The position numbers were made by a program, and so were the translations under genes. The notes beneath the pieces were generated by a model that was not told the origin of the DNA, ran no database searches, and saw nothing but the letters and a program-made list of their open reading frames with translations. Below, in pieces: positions 51,124 through 61,047 of a stretch of DNA of 64,000 nt. The stretch's first letter is position 1; each line of letters begins with the position of its first letter. The stretch comes from Dermabacteraceae bacterium TAE3-ERU5 (lineage in GTDB: Bacteria; Actinomycetota; Actinomycetes; Actinomycetales; Dermabacteraceae), in assembly GCA_019218375.1 (NCBI GenBank), contig JAHUUK010000002.1, positions 217,644 through 281,643 on the forward strand, given 5' to 3'.

Positions 51124-52640
51124 TACTGCTTACCACTTTCGTTGCATCGGAACACATCGTCAGGCAACGCCACCACCCGCGAGCCTCTAACACTCTTACG
51201 CAGGTGCTGATGTACCCCGTCCATCACAGCTGTTGCCGCTAAAACAATCGTTTCTCCCGGCCGAATTTGGCTAGCCAACCAGTCAACAATCTCCACCGTG
51301 GCAATCCCCCTCAACAACGCATTACCACGGCGAGCGTCAAACACGTAGTCATCATCCGTATGCAGCAGCGTGAAACCGAGATTCGCTGCCACAGACTCGA
51401 TTAACACCTGTCCGGTAGCTGCTGAGGTCAACATGACCCGACCTAGTTCCGGATCGTAGTCAAAACAGGAAGGCGACAGGTGCGCTACTTGGACCCCACC
51501 ACCACGCCAATTCACCACTTCTTTAGTCCGTTTGGTTTTCGTGGCAGCCTTTAAAGTCCTCAGATCCGCACTCTTCTTAAGCTCCGGATCATCTTTGATT
51601 AGCTTATTGAGCACGCTAGTGAACTTCGTGGCATCTTCAGGATTAACACCATCAGGCAGCTCAACATCATCGGCCGCCACATCGTTGACAACCTTTTCAA
51701 GGCGAGGCCGTGTGAATGCATTAAACGTAGATCCCAACAAATTACACGTTACCCAGCGCAGCCCCATCTTCTGAGCCACCGCAGCAGTAGTTCCCGAGCC
51801 AGCAAACACGTCCAGCACAATGTCGCCGGGGTTAGAACCAATGTGGATAATACGCTCCAGTAACTCTTCTGGTTTTGGAATGTCGAATGGACTTCTGCCG
51901 GGGAACATCGACTGCAAATGCTTATCAGCGGCATTGTTGTACACAAACTCAACGATCTCGTCGCTCAACCACAGCGCAGGCCAAGTAAGGCCAGCCCTAG
52001 TTTCGGACAGATATGCCTTCTTAGCCGATCCGCTGTTGCCAGTACGTCCGAAGATTATTCGCCCAGCCCTTATCCCACGTTCCATGTCCTCTTGCGAATA
52101 GACCCAGTTGCGTCCAGCAGCAGGACTGTATTCAATCCCTGTCTGAGGATTTACGATCGAATAGCGTAGATGTTCGACATTCCTGCCACCCTTCGCGTTT
52201 GCGTCAACCGGGTGAGTAGCCCAGAGGCCACGAGGATCGCCATCGGTATTGATATAACCTCCGCGCCCTGCGGGACGTGGGCGCAAATTGAAGATGTTCT
52301 CTGAGCCGTAGACCAGAATTTTGTCGTCATTAGCTGCCATGGGGCGATCATTCGGCAGGTTTCCGCACTTCTTCCACGTGACCTCACCAATAAATGAGCC
52401 AGAAGAAAACACCTCATCCAGAAGAAGCCGCATGCGATGGTTCTCAGAGAAGTCTAGGTGGATCCATATTTACCTATCGTCGGCAAGCAGCTTTTTCATG
52501 TGGATGAGACGATCGCTCATCATGGTCAGCCCTATGGAGTGCTCCAAGTTGCCTTCGTAATAGTTAAAGGCCTTCTCGGTGTTAAACGGCGGATCGCAGA
52601 ACATCATGAGTTGGATACAACTGAGATTATTGATTGCTCT
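51123..52640 (-). pseudogene. mod: Type III DNA methyltransferase Mod, truncated with an in-frame stop
   Basis: The open part (52433-51123, 436 residues) has SGSFIGEVTWKK and the SAM-binding FAGSGTTAAVAQ motif. Upstream in the same frame is FCDPPFNTEKAFNYYEG (DPPF/Y motif IV), then TAA at 52470-52472, then IWIHLDFSENHRMRLLLDEVF, which the family has as one piece. Motif order (DPPF before FxGxGT) fits beta-class Mod. The 100 or so residues before DPPF are not found, so the gene is also cut at its 5' end. Its TAA overlaps the Res ATG. Confidence 0.8.
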
Positions 52641-52780
52641 GTCTGACCGCTCTGGTTTTCGCCTGCTATCGGGCGAAAGTGGCTATTTGGGGTTGCCGGG
52701 AAGGGGTCTTCATGCCGAGCGTGTGGAGCCTGCAGAGTGGAGCAACCGTGGGTGCGCGGGAATAGCGACCCATTCGCTCG

Positions 52781-52844
52781 ACCGGAACGAGGCAAGCGCG
52801 CCGTGGTTAGAGACCGGAACGAGGCAAGCGCGCCGTGGTTAGAG
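52781..52844. repeat. Direct 32-bp duplication
   Basis: Two identical adjoining 32-bp units (52781-52812 and 52813-52844), starting ACCGGAACGAGGCAAGCGCG. They lie in the gene-free, GC-rich gap between the truncated mod and the helicase-methylase gene, where the mod 5' end was lost. Confidence 0.8.
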
Positions 52845-52931
52845 AAGTGATTCGGGGTAGTTTGTTGGTGAAGAAACCTTCGGTGGCGCTCTTGCCGCTA
52901 CCGGTCAGACATACATCGCAAACCGTTACGA

Positions 52932-55900
52932 CTAAAATTCATCGATGGTCTGCTTGATGAAATCAATTTCCTCATTGCTAAGCTCGTAGTGTTCAAATAA
53001 GAGATCATCTAAACTGTTCACACTATTAGCCGAAGCACACAATGAATCGCTACCAAAATCTTGCATAGGTACATATCTATATACTCGTTTCATCGCATCT
53101 TGGGTGATTTTTAATGTTGATACAAGGAAACGAAAGAACCGTGTCTTGTAGTAGCGCACAAAATTCGTGCACTCTTGTATGGTGTCAAAGGGGGCGTATA
53201 AATAAGTTTGCGAACATACGGATTGCCCCTCAATCAGCATTGGGATCCCAAGTACCTTAGAGTCATTTCCTGACCATCCCGTCTTGGGGAAAATCACTTT
53301 GGGGCGGGCCACATCTGCAATGTTCTTTTTAACATCCCTCGAAGAAACATAGCCTACCTTACGCGCGTTCTTGTCATTGTAATACAGCGCGATTTCATGA
53401 TCTGAATCTGCTGTATCGCTTACACTGACTAGTGTTTTTTTACTTGTCTTCGGGTTTGTTGGAATCCCAAATGGAGTATCCGAAGAAATAATAGAATCGA
53501 CAAATGCACTTGATTTAGTCTGCACTTTTTCAATGATCGAAAGAGCGTAGGGGTGTCGAATGTATACAGGATACTTCCTTAGGTCACGAGGGGCTGTGAA
53601 CTCTTCCGAATCCAGCACAAGGTGAGTTTCGCAGTCGCCATCATAATTTTGGTCAATCAGGAAATAGCAAATACCACCCTTGATTTCGGCGTCAGGAAAG
53701 ATAGTTTTTGAGTTCGGGAAATCGTACAATTTCCTCAGGGATCTATTAGAGAGCATCTTTTTTCGGAAGCTTCCAATCAGGTTCTCTCTTCCTCCAGAGA
53801 ACCACTGAGCTTTGATGATCATGGAGATTAAAATAGGCTGAAGATGTTCAGCGATGTTCACAAACTCTTGATAAATTGGCGCATCGTTGCTTCCTCCACT
53901 ACCCCCTTGCTTCTGATAGGGAGGGTTACCTACTACGACCGCGAATTTCACCTGTTCTCCTTCTTGCACGCTTTTCGCTATGTCAATACGGTCAAAATCG
54001 ATGGGCTGCCGAATTACTCCGTTTAACCGCTCACTATTAATCCCATCTTCATCAGCAAATTGCAAAAGATCATATATGCTGAAGTTTCGCGCGATGTTTC
54101 GCGGGTTGAGTCCGAGGATATTGTAGAAATGGCGGGTAAACTCATATGCAATCTTCGAGGTTGGAATGGAGTAGATTGAATTTGCAGCTACTTTGTGTGC
54201 AATCCCCAGTTCGTTAACGAGTAGCGCGAAGATCGCAAGGGCAAACTCTCCAGATTTGCTCGCAACATCAAGTACTTTGTCGCCACGTTCTATGCAAGAC
54301 TTGAGCTGATCTTTTGGCAATTGGTTGATAACTTGATTGCATAATGAGTTTGGCGTTCGTACTTCAGAGCCGGATATACGGGAAAATTTTCCAATTGCTC
54401 GCAGAGCCCGGTCAATTGGCGGTAACGATTCATCTCTCCCAAGGTGATTTATGTTTTGTATCTTGTAATCGAGTTGATTTAATTTGAAGGGATCGATAGT
54501 GTCTTTCAAGACCTTTAAATCAGCTACTTCAAGTCCAAGGTTTTTAAGAATACGAGGATGTTCAGCCTCATGGGCTGAACTGATGATGTCGCCGAGTGAG
54601 CAGACTTCAGTTTGCGCCAGCATGGCAAAGAAAAAAATTCGTTGGTAGTAGGTTCGGATCTTAAGTTCTAGAGAAATCTGTTCGTCAGGTTTCTTGCTAT
54701 TATTGTTCGGCTTATTTGTCTCGCTTGAACCATCTTCTGATGCCCCGGTAGCATTTGCTTGGTCTTCTTCCGAGTCGCCTAATTCAAGGTCGTCTTCTTG
54801 TCCTTCATTAGGGGGAAGTTCTAACGAACCTTTCGAACCGATCTCGGCTTGACGGTTGATAACCTTTCTGAGGAGTTCATTTTTGAGCATGTTTAGATCG
54901 ACCGGCACATCCATCACTTCGTCATTAATTGATCGGCTCGCGTTGTAGTTGCTGACTGCTTGAAGGATATCGGTGGGTTGGACTTCGTGGATCTTGTCCG
55001 CATTCATGGTAATGATCGGCGAGATCCGCAATTCCTCACTCAGACTCTCTTCAAGTCGGTCGTTTCCCCGTTCGTTGGTGTTAACGTTTGCAAACAATGC
55101 TCGCTGTTCTTGCAGACGGAACATTCGCGTGGGGTCGAAATCAACAAGGATTGTTTGTGGCTTGAGGCATTGCTTGATGGTTGCTTCGTGTTGTGTTATC
55201 GGGTGCTCTTTCGGCTGCAGCTCTCGCACGTATTGGTTCTGAAGACGGAAGATAGCCTGATCGTATTCCTGCGGTGAAGACGTCTCTTTCAGGAAGAGCA
55301 TGGTATCCCATTGTTCGACCGTACTACCAGTTAGCATCTTGTTCACTGTCAAGGTGATGGTCTTTTGCCCTGCTTTTTCAGCTGCTTCAATCGCTTGTTT
55401 AATGCTTTCCGGTGTGCGGTGTTTTTTCTGAGCCTCTAGCCCTGCAATGTTTATTACCTGGTAATTACCCAGATTTTTGAATTCTTCGGTGTGGGAGTTA
55501 AGAAGCTGCTCCATTGCATCGCACGACGCCTTGTATGGTAGAACCATCACAATATGACGGCACATATTGCCGTCTTTGATCTTGTCATAGTCCAAGAACC
55601 CAAGAATGTTGTCATCGTATTGAGTTCCATCCATGATACGCAGGAGATCTAACACTTCTTCTTCGTAGATGAACTGTGTATGACGTCGACTCTTGGTATC
55701 TTTTTTGACAGAGCGAGGTTGCAGGAGAGTAGACAAGGGAGCGCTAGCACCTTGCTTTCCGAGTTCCTTTAAACGAGCGCGGGCAGATTCGTTGAGATTG
55801 AAAGCAAAGCGGACCATTTGAGGAAAGCCGAAATACGGGTTATCCCATTCATTGAAACCATCACGATTGACGTGAATATCGTCCCATGCTTCTTGGGCAC

Positions 55901-57017
55901 GAACAATGTCAGTAAATTGAACGAATCCAATGATGTCCTCTGGCGCAAACTCGCTCCCCATCAAAATCCGGTACGGAGTTCCGGACAAGTGCAACCGAAC
56001 CTTAGCTTTGAACGCCTTGACAGCTTCTCCTGCCTTATCAGGGTCGATCACATCAGTAAGTTCGCTTGCTTGCTGAGCCTTAGTCTCTTCAGGGAGACCT
56101 ACTGTTCGAAGTACCTTGCCATACTCTTCGGCTCGTGCACCGTAGTGACTCTCATCAATGATGAGCAGATCCACTTCTTCAGAAAAAATCTGCTTATGAC
56201 GACCTTTGATTTGATCGCCTTTAAGGTCCTGTAGCGTTAAAAACACAACCGCTGTTGCACCGTTGTCGTGTACCTTTTGGATAGCTTTCGCATCGTTGTC
56301 TAAGGAGCTTCGGTTTAGAAAGTAAAAACTTGAAAAATTAGCAGGTACCTCCGTGGTTTTACGCCACTCAGACTCGACATCAGCCTTAGCGGAGACCACT
56401 ACGACAGTCTTTGCATTGATACTCTTAGCGCACTCAAGGGAAGTATATGACTTACCAAAGCGCATTACCGCATACAACAGCAAGTTAGTCCTGCCGGCAT
56501 TGACGGCTTCAATGAAACTGTTGACCGCGTCTTCCTGATTCGGACGTAAGTCCCATGTTTGATCAGAGCGGACATAATGATTCTGCTGCGGGAGTGTTGT
56601 GCTCGCGTCATAAAACGTGTATCTCTCTGAATGTAAATCGTAAGATTCACGAATAGAGTGGATCGCACTTTCCACATCCTCCGCGGTAGCCGCACGAAAG
56701 AATTCACGACTGCAGTAAGTCCCGGAGGAAATTTTGTCTTCGGTTAAGCGTTCCCGACCTAAATCTTCTATCAAGTATGAGTGAACAGAGTGGTCCCTAA
56801 AATAAACGTTTTCACTTATAGCGGCGGAGTATCGGCATTGTTCTTGCAGATCTGGATAGACTTTGCGCCATTCACCCAGGCGTCGCTCAACAGTTCGATA
56901 TGTGTCTCCCACTTTGAGATAATCGGGGACAGTTCCTGTGGTGAAGGCATAAATGTGTGGGGTTACTCGTCCAATGATGTGTTGATCTAAAACTGAGAAA
57001 TCTCGTGTATCAGTCAT
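52932..57017 (-). CDS. GIY-YIG-like / SF2 helicase / Eco57I-type N6-methyltransferase fusion protein
   Basis: About 1361 residues in one chain. Residues 20-60 read TPHIYAFTTGTVPDYLKVGDT...RRLGEW, a T5orf172/GIY-YIG-like nuclease element. Next is an SF2 helicase: Walker A-like YAVMRFGKSYTSLE (near 187), LLIIDESHYGA (near 290), and a later AIFRLQNQYV. Around 912 is the methylase SAM motif VLDVASKSGEFALAIF, and near 1030 the catalytic NPPYQKQGG, order of a gamma-type adenine methylase. The ATG at 57017 has AAGGTG 7 nt before. It follows the 'subunit M' gene by 15 bp. It combines restriction and modification in one chain. Confidence 0.8.
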   Translation of the reverse strand: MTDTRDFSVLDQHIIGRVTPHIYAFTTGTVPDYLKVGDTYRTVERRLGEWRKVYPDLQEQCRYSAAISENVYFRDHSVHSYLIEDLGRERLTEDKISSGTYCSREFFRAATAEDVESAIHSIRESYDLHSERYTFYDASTTLPQQNHYVRSDQTWDLRPNQEDAVNSFIEAVNAGRTNLLLYAVMRFGKSYTSLECAKSINAKTVVVVSAKADVESEWRKTTEVPANFSSFYFLNRSSLDNDAKAIQKVHDNGATAVVFLTLQDLKGDQIKGRHKQIFSEEVDLLIIDESHYGARAEEYGKVLRTVGLPEETKAQQASELTDVIDPDKAGEAVKAFKAKVRLHLSGTPYRILMGSEFAPEDIIGFVQFTDIVRAQEAWDDIHVNRDGFNEWDNPYFGFPQMVRFAFNLNESARARLKELGKQGASAPLSTLLQPRSVKKDTKSRRHTQFIYEEEVLDLLRIMDGTQYDDNILGFLDYDKIKDGNMCRHIVMVLPYKASCDAMEQLLNSHTEEFKNLGNYQVINIAGLEAQKKHRTPESIKQAIEAAEKAGQKTITLTVNKMLTGSTVEQWDTMLFLKETSSPQEYDQAIFRLQNQYVRELQPKEHPITQHEATIKQCLKPQTILVDFDPTRMFRLQEQRALFANVNTNERGNDRLEESLSEELRISPIITMNADKIHEVQPTDILQAVSNYNASRSINDEVMDVPVDLNMLKNELLRKVINRQAEIGSKGSLELPPNEGQEDDLELGDSEEDQANATGASEDGSSETNKPNNNSKKPDEQISLELKIRTYYQRIFFFAMLAQTEVCSLGDIISSAHEAEHPRILKNLGLEVADLKVLKDTIDPFKLNQLDYKIQNINHLGRDESLPPIDRALRAIGKFSRISGSEVRTPNSLCNQVINQLPKDQLKSCIERGDKVLDVASKSGEFALAIFALLVNELGIAHKVAANSIYSIPTSKIAYEFTRHFYNILGLNPRNIARNFSIYDLLQFADEDGINSERLNGVIRQPIDFDRIDIAKSVQEGEQVKFAVVVGNPPYQKQGGSGGSNDAPIYQEFVNIAEHLQPILISMIIKAQWFSGGRENLIGSFRKKMLSNRSLRKLYDFPNSKTIFPDAEIKGGICYFLIDQNYDGDCETHLVLDSEEFTAPRDLRKYPVYIRHPYALSIIEKVQTKSSAFVDSIISSDTPFGIPTNPKTSKKTLVSVSDTADSDHEIALYYNDKNARKVGYVSSRDVKKNIADVARPKVIFPKTGWSGNDSKVLGIPMLIEGQSVCSQTYLYAPFDTIQECTNFVRYYKTRFFRFLVSTLKITQDAMKRVYRYVPMQDFGSDSLCASANSVNSLDDLLFEHYELSNEEIDFIKQTIDEF

Positions 57018-57032
57018 TGATTTCACCTTGTG

Positions 57033-57962
57033 TTACGCAGTCAGCAAGCTGCTGAAGAGGATTGGTTTCCCCTGCTCCCAATCCATGATTTGACAGGGGT
57101 GAGGGGATGTCTGTGCGGGAGTTAGGGAAAATAATCCCTCAGTTTCGGGCTCGTGTATGGAGGGAGTGTGTTGGGTTAGACCATCCATTTGCCATAGATT
57201 CCACGAGATAATTTCAGCGATCCGCGCTAGTTCGCCTGTAGTGCTGGGCGAGCAAACGATACTGTTTTCGCGATAATCGAGGTAGGTTAGCAAGATGTTC
57301 TCGCGAGCAAGTAACAGGTTGTCGCCTTGATACTCGAATCCATAGCTAGCTTTCAGCGCTAGCTCTGCCCAGCGCAGCCACATTTCTGCCGAATCACAGT
57401 TCTCGCTGACGACGCGTAGCTTTCTATCCAATATTCCGATGCGTTCCGTGACATCAATAGGGTGTCCGGTAACAGTGTCGTAGCGGCTCACCAAGTAAGG
57501 AGCCTCTCCGCAGGTAATCTCTAAGCGTGGCTCAGTTACGTAGGCCTGCCAAGAACGTGCAGGGTCATCTTTCGGAAATATGATGGGTTCTGTGTTCACG
57601 ACCCATTTTTGGTCATCTACCGTGTTAAATACGCCTGGGTGGTTAAACCAGGCTTCATCAATCAAATTGTTCTGAGCATTGCAAACCCAAGAGGGCGTAA
57701 AGACTTCAGCTTGGTCTTTTACGCGGCGTGCTTGAGTAGCTCGTGATTTTTGGCTTCGTGGGCGTATGACTCCGCAGAATCTCCCAGTAATTTTCTCTGG
57801 AGTTATAGGGTCTTCTCGTGTAAAGCCAGCCCCTAACTCACTGTAATCATCAGTTGCCCACAGGATATTCCTGCCAGCGGAGCGGTCTTTAAGGAGGGTT
57901 GTGAGAACTTCTGGGTTCTCACGGTAAAGGGCCTGCTCATCAAGGTCGATCAGATCGGGCAC
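57033..57962 (-). CDS. Restriction 'subunit M'-type partner protein
   Basis: A 309-residue protein of the family annotated as restriction endonuclease subunit M. Family marks are LKDRSAGRNILWATDDY, KDQAEVFTPSWVCNAQNNLID, EITCGEAPYLVSRYDTVTG and FEYQGDNLLLARENILLTY. It has no clear SAM motif by eye, so its own enzyme role is uncertain; it may supply specificity or assembly. GTG start with GGAGG 9 nt upstream. It lies immediately upstream of, and co-directional with, the giant fusion gene, and both are AT-rich compared with the host. Confidence 0.72.
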   Translation of the reverse strand: MPDLIDLDEQALYRENPEVLTTLLKDRSAGRNILWATDDYSELGAGFTREDPITPEKITGRFCGVIRPRSQKSRATQARRVKDQAEVFTPSWVCNAQNNLIDEAWFNHPGVFNTVDDQKWVVNTEPIIFPKDDPARSWQAYVTEPRLEITCGEAPYLVSRYDTVTGHPIDVTERIGILDRKLRVVSENCDSAEMWLRWAELALKASYGFEYQGDNLLLARENILLTYLDYRENSIVCSPSTTGELARIAEIISWNLWQMDGLTQHTPSIHEPETEGLFSLTPAQTSPHPCQIMDWEQGKPILFSSLLTA

Positions 57963-58199
57963 GCCAGCCTCCTTTCAGCCTGTTTCCCATCCTTCCTGCG
58001 GCACCTATCGTCGCTAAGGTGTGTGCACTAATCAACCAAGATACCCCATGTGTTAGCCAGTATCGAGACGGATCACCCAAGGGGGAACAAGCTAGCTATG
58101 GGGTCCGCTCAAAAACTCCGTTTGCATCTGCTTCTCGATGGGTCTAGCATTCACACATGAACGGTTCCGCGAAAATGCGTAAAAGCGTAGGAGATCGTA
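57963..58199. other. Divergent control region between subunit M and the XRE gene
   Basis: About 240 bp without a gene, probably holding two opposite promoters. GGAGATCGTAATG precedes the XRE start and GGAGG the subunit M start. I see no certain operator; a search for short inverted repeats would be worthwhile. Confidence 0.4.
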
Positions 58200-58580
58200 A
58201 TGTCAGAGCATGATGAAACGTTTGGACAGTACCTGTCTAGAGTGCGCAAAAATCGAGAACTCACCTTGCGGGCCTTGGCTGAACAGTTAGACCTAGCCAT
58301 CTCTTACATCTCAGACATCGAGAAGGATCGCCGCTACCCTCCCGAGAAGAAACTTGACAACATGGCGAAAGTATTGCGGCTCAGCCCTGAAGAGATGAAC
58401 GAGTTTTTTGACCTCGCTGCCGAGCAGCGCGAGAACGGTGTTGCTGTCGACCTGTCTGGATACATCAAAGAGACCGAGCAAGCACGTGTCGCTCTGCGTG
58501 TAGCACGAGATCGCAATCTCTCCGATCAAGGCTGGCAAAAGGTTATCAACCTGATCGAAGCAGAGGGTGGTGACAACTGA
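58200..58580 (+). CDS. XRE-family transcriptional regulator
   Basis: A 126-residue protein with a standard Cro/C1 helix-turn-helix (TLRALAEQLDLAISYISDIEK, about residues 21-41) and a C-terminal helical part. It is followed with a TGATG overlap by a broken ImmA/IrrE gene. This XRE-ImmA/IrrE pair is the usual arrangement in phages and integrative elements, where the protease removes the repressor. It is divergent from the restriction system and could also repress it. Confidence 0.85.
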   Translation: MSEHDETFGQYLSRVRKNRELTLRALAEQLDLAISYISDIEKDRRYPPEKKLDNMAKVLRLSPEEMNEFFDLAAEQRENGVAVDLSGYIKETEQARVALRVARDRNLSDQGWQKVINLIEAEGGDN

Positions 58581-58825
58581 TGGCTCCGCGTCGAAGTAAG
58601 CTCCAGATCGACTTTATCGCCAAGAATCTTTTGCAAGAGTCCTACCCGGACTACGACCCTAACACGCCAGGAGCAATCGAACCTAACACGCCAGGAGCAA
58701 TCGAAGTTGAGTTGTTTGCGGAGCAGTAACTTGACGTCACTTTCGACTATGCCCCACTTTCGCAAGATCGCTCTATCTTGAGCCTGACACGCTTAGATGA
58801 TCGCGAGTTTTCAGATTTGGAATGA
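58580..58825 (+). pseudogene. ImmA/IrrE-type peptidase, broken
   Basis: The frame starts with ATG overlapping the XRE stop: APRRSKLQIDFIAKNLLQES, then PNTPGAIE twice (24-bp duplication, 58658-58681 and 58682-58705), EVELFAEQ, TAA at 58727, then in the same frame LDVTFDYAPLSQDRSIL SLTRLDDREFSDLE and TGA at 58823. The unbroken gene would read EQ-Y-LDV. Both the duplication and the stop damage it, and the HExxH part is missing. Call rests on the start and position after XRE. Confidence 0.65.
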
Positions 58826-58888
58826 AGATCGCACCTAGCCTTTGTGTCGTAAGGGTTCTCCGAAGTTGATTGTTATCAATCCTGACCT

Positions 58889-60634
58889 TTGGGAGGAACG
58901 TGGTGCAGCTTCTGGGCGTGGCTGCGCCGCCACCACCCAAACCTCCTCACTGAGGAGTTTCTTGATCCGGTGCAGTGGTGCTGCACAATGGTGTGGTCGG
59001 GCTACCTCAGTCTACAGATGAGCTTGGATGCGGTCGGTACGGCTCTTGATCTTGAGGTCCAGAAGGTCACGGCGGGTAAGCGGCTGATCAAACAGTTCTG
59101 CACTCCCGCCACACCCTCCGTGCTGAACGGTGGCGGCACCAGGAACCTGCCGGGCAGCGACCCGAATGGTTGGCAGGCGTTCGTCGGGTACAACCAGCGC
59201 GATGTCGAGGTTGAGCTCGCGATCCACGACCGGCTCTCATCGTTTCCGATGCCCAATACCGAGTGGGATGCCTACGCCTTGGATCAGCGCATCAACGACA
59301 CGGGTATCCTGCTCGACCACCCCTCGCAGACGCCGCCGCTGCCCTGGACGATCAGCACCGTGCGGTGACGTTGGCGAGGGAGCGGGAGTTGACCGGGTTG
59401 GAGAACCCGAACTCGCCGATCCAGTTGAAGGACTGGCTCATCACTCACGGCTGTGAGGTGTCGTCCCTGGCGAAGGCTTATGTCGAGGCCGTCCTCGACA
59501 CCGCGTCTGGTGTCGTGCGGGAGGTACTGGAGCTGCGTGGCAACTTGGCAAAATCCAGCGTGAAGAAGTACCAGGCGATGCGTAACGTCGCCGGTGCGGA
59601 CGGGCGGGCACGGGGGCTTATCCAGTTCTACGGCGCGGGACGCACCGGCCGGTTCGCCGGACGCCTCGTCCAAGTGCAGAATCTGCCGCGTAACTATCTG
59701 CCCGACCTCGACCAAGCCCGTGCCCTCACCCGGCAACGCAACCTCGACGCCCTCGAACTCCTCTACGACTCGGTGCCCGACACGCTGAACCAGTTGATCC
59801 GGACCGCGTTCATCCCGAGCGTCGGCCACAGGTTCATAGTGGCCGACTACTCGGCGATTGCAGCCCGTGTGATCGCCTGGCTAGCCGGAGAAGCATCCAC
59901 CCTCCAAGCCTTCCGCAACGGCAAAGACCTCTACTGCGAGACCGCAAGCCGCTTGTTCGGCATCCCCGTCGAAAAACACGGGGCGAATAGTGAGCTGCGC
60001 CAGAAAGGAAAGATCGCACAACGCTGGCCTATGGTTACAACGGCCCCGTCGGAGCGCTCAAGGCGATGGGGCGCTGCGGATGGGGCTGGCCGAGCATGAG
60101 TTGAAGCCGATTGTGGACACCTGGCGCGGTGCGAACCCGAACATCGTCCAGTTGTGGGCGGACGTCGAGCAGGCCGTGCTCGATACCATCACCACCCGCA
60201 GGGGCGTCCGGTTGCGCATTCTTGGCTTCTCGGTCGAGTCCGACATCTTGTTCATCGCCCTCCCATCGGGTAGGCGGTTAGCGTATGTGCAGCCGCGTCT
60301 GGGTGAGAACCGGTGGGACGGCACGTCGATCACCTACAGCAGTCTGACCACGGGCAGGAAGTGGGGGCGGCTGGAGACCTACGCCGGGAAACTCGTCGAA
60401 AACATCGTCCAAGCAGTAGCTCGCGACCTCCTCGTCCACACCATGAGACTCGTCGAAGGTGCAGGCCACCAGATCGTCATGCACGTCCACGACGAAATCG
60501 TCATCGACGAGCCACAAGATTCCGGCTTCACCGTCGCCGAGGCCTGCCGACTCATGGTTACCCCGCCCGACTGGGCCAACGGGCTCCCGCTGGATGCCGA
60601 CGGGTACGAGTGCGCGTATTACCGCAAGGGCTGA
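58889..60634 (+). pseudogene. Phage-type family A DNA polymerase, frameshifted
   Basis: Three overlapping frames carry parts of one phage/prophage polymerase. The first (58889-59368) has VQKVTAGKRLIKQFCTPATP and a FVGYNQRDVEVELAIHDRL 3'-5' exonuclease end, ending ALDQRINDTGILLDH. The second (59263-60099) has LIQFYGAGRTGRFAGRLVQVQNLPR and IPSVGHRFIVADYSAIAARV. The third (59990-60634) has LAEHELKPIVDTWRGANPNIVQLW, IVMHVHDEIVIDEP and ends YECAYYRKG. Two frameshifts, near 59330 and 60020, break it. The N-terminal start is also doubtful. Confidence 0.75.
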
Positions 60635-60646
60635 CCACCCCGCTGG

Positions 60647-60829
60647 CTATTTGTCGCCCAGGGCGAGGGCGGGGTCAGCGCCCAGTAACTCGTGTAGGTA
60701 GTAGGCGATCTGCCCGTCGGCTCGGCTGCGGGCGGGTGCTTAGTCGAGGTCACGTAGGTATTCCAGTAGGCAGAACAGGCGCATGTTCATGCACACCGCC
60801 CACACGGTCGTCTTGTCAATCTTGCTCAT
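60647..60829 (-). pseudogene. Small phage-type frame with an in-frame stop
   Basis: From the ATG at 60829: MSKIDKTTVWAVCMNMRLFC LLEYLRDLD, TAA at 60740-60742, and in the same frame APARSRADGQIAYYLHELLG and a TAG at 60647. It may be a 60-residue protein broken by one stop, or only chance. It sits just after the polymerase remnant, on the opposite strand. Confidence 0.35.
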
Positions 60830-60838
60830 AGCTCTCAT

Positions 60839-61047
60839 GGTCACTCTGCCCGCACGGGCTGGTCTACCGGATATACCCGGTACCGAACGGGGATGACCCG
60901 TCCGGATTTATCTACCCTCGGGGACGTATCGGCGAGAACCCTCCTCACGCCATGTCCGGTTTCGGTGCCTGCTGCGCCTAACAGGTGAGAGCCCGGCGCA
61001 TCCCGCGCCCGCGATTGTCTACCCGGCTCTCAGAAAAGGAGCCGGTC
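60839..61047. other. Region before the Bro-N gene
   Basis: No gene seen. GAGAGCC ... GGCTCTC (near 60987 and 61025) could form a hairpin of 7 bp before AAAAGGAGCC, the ribosome-binding site of the next gene. Confidence 0.3.
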
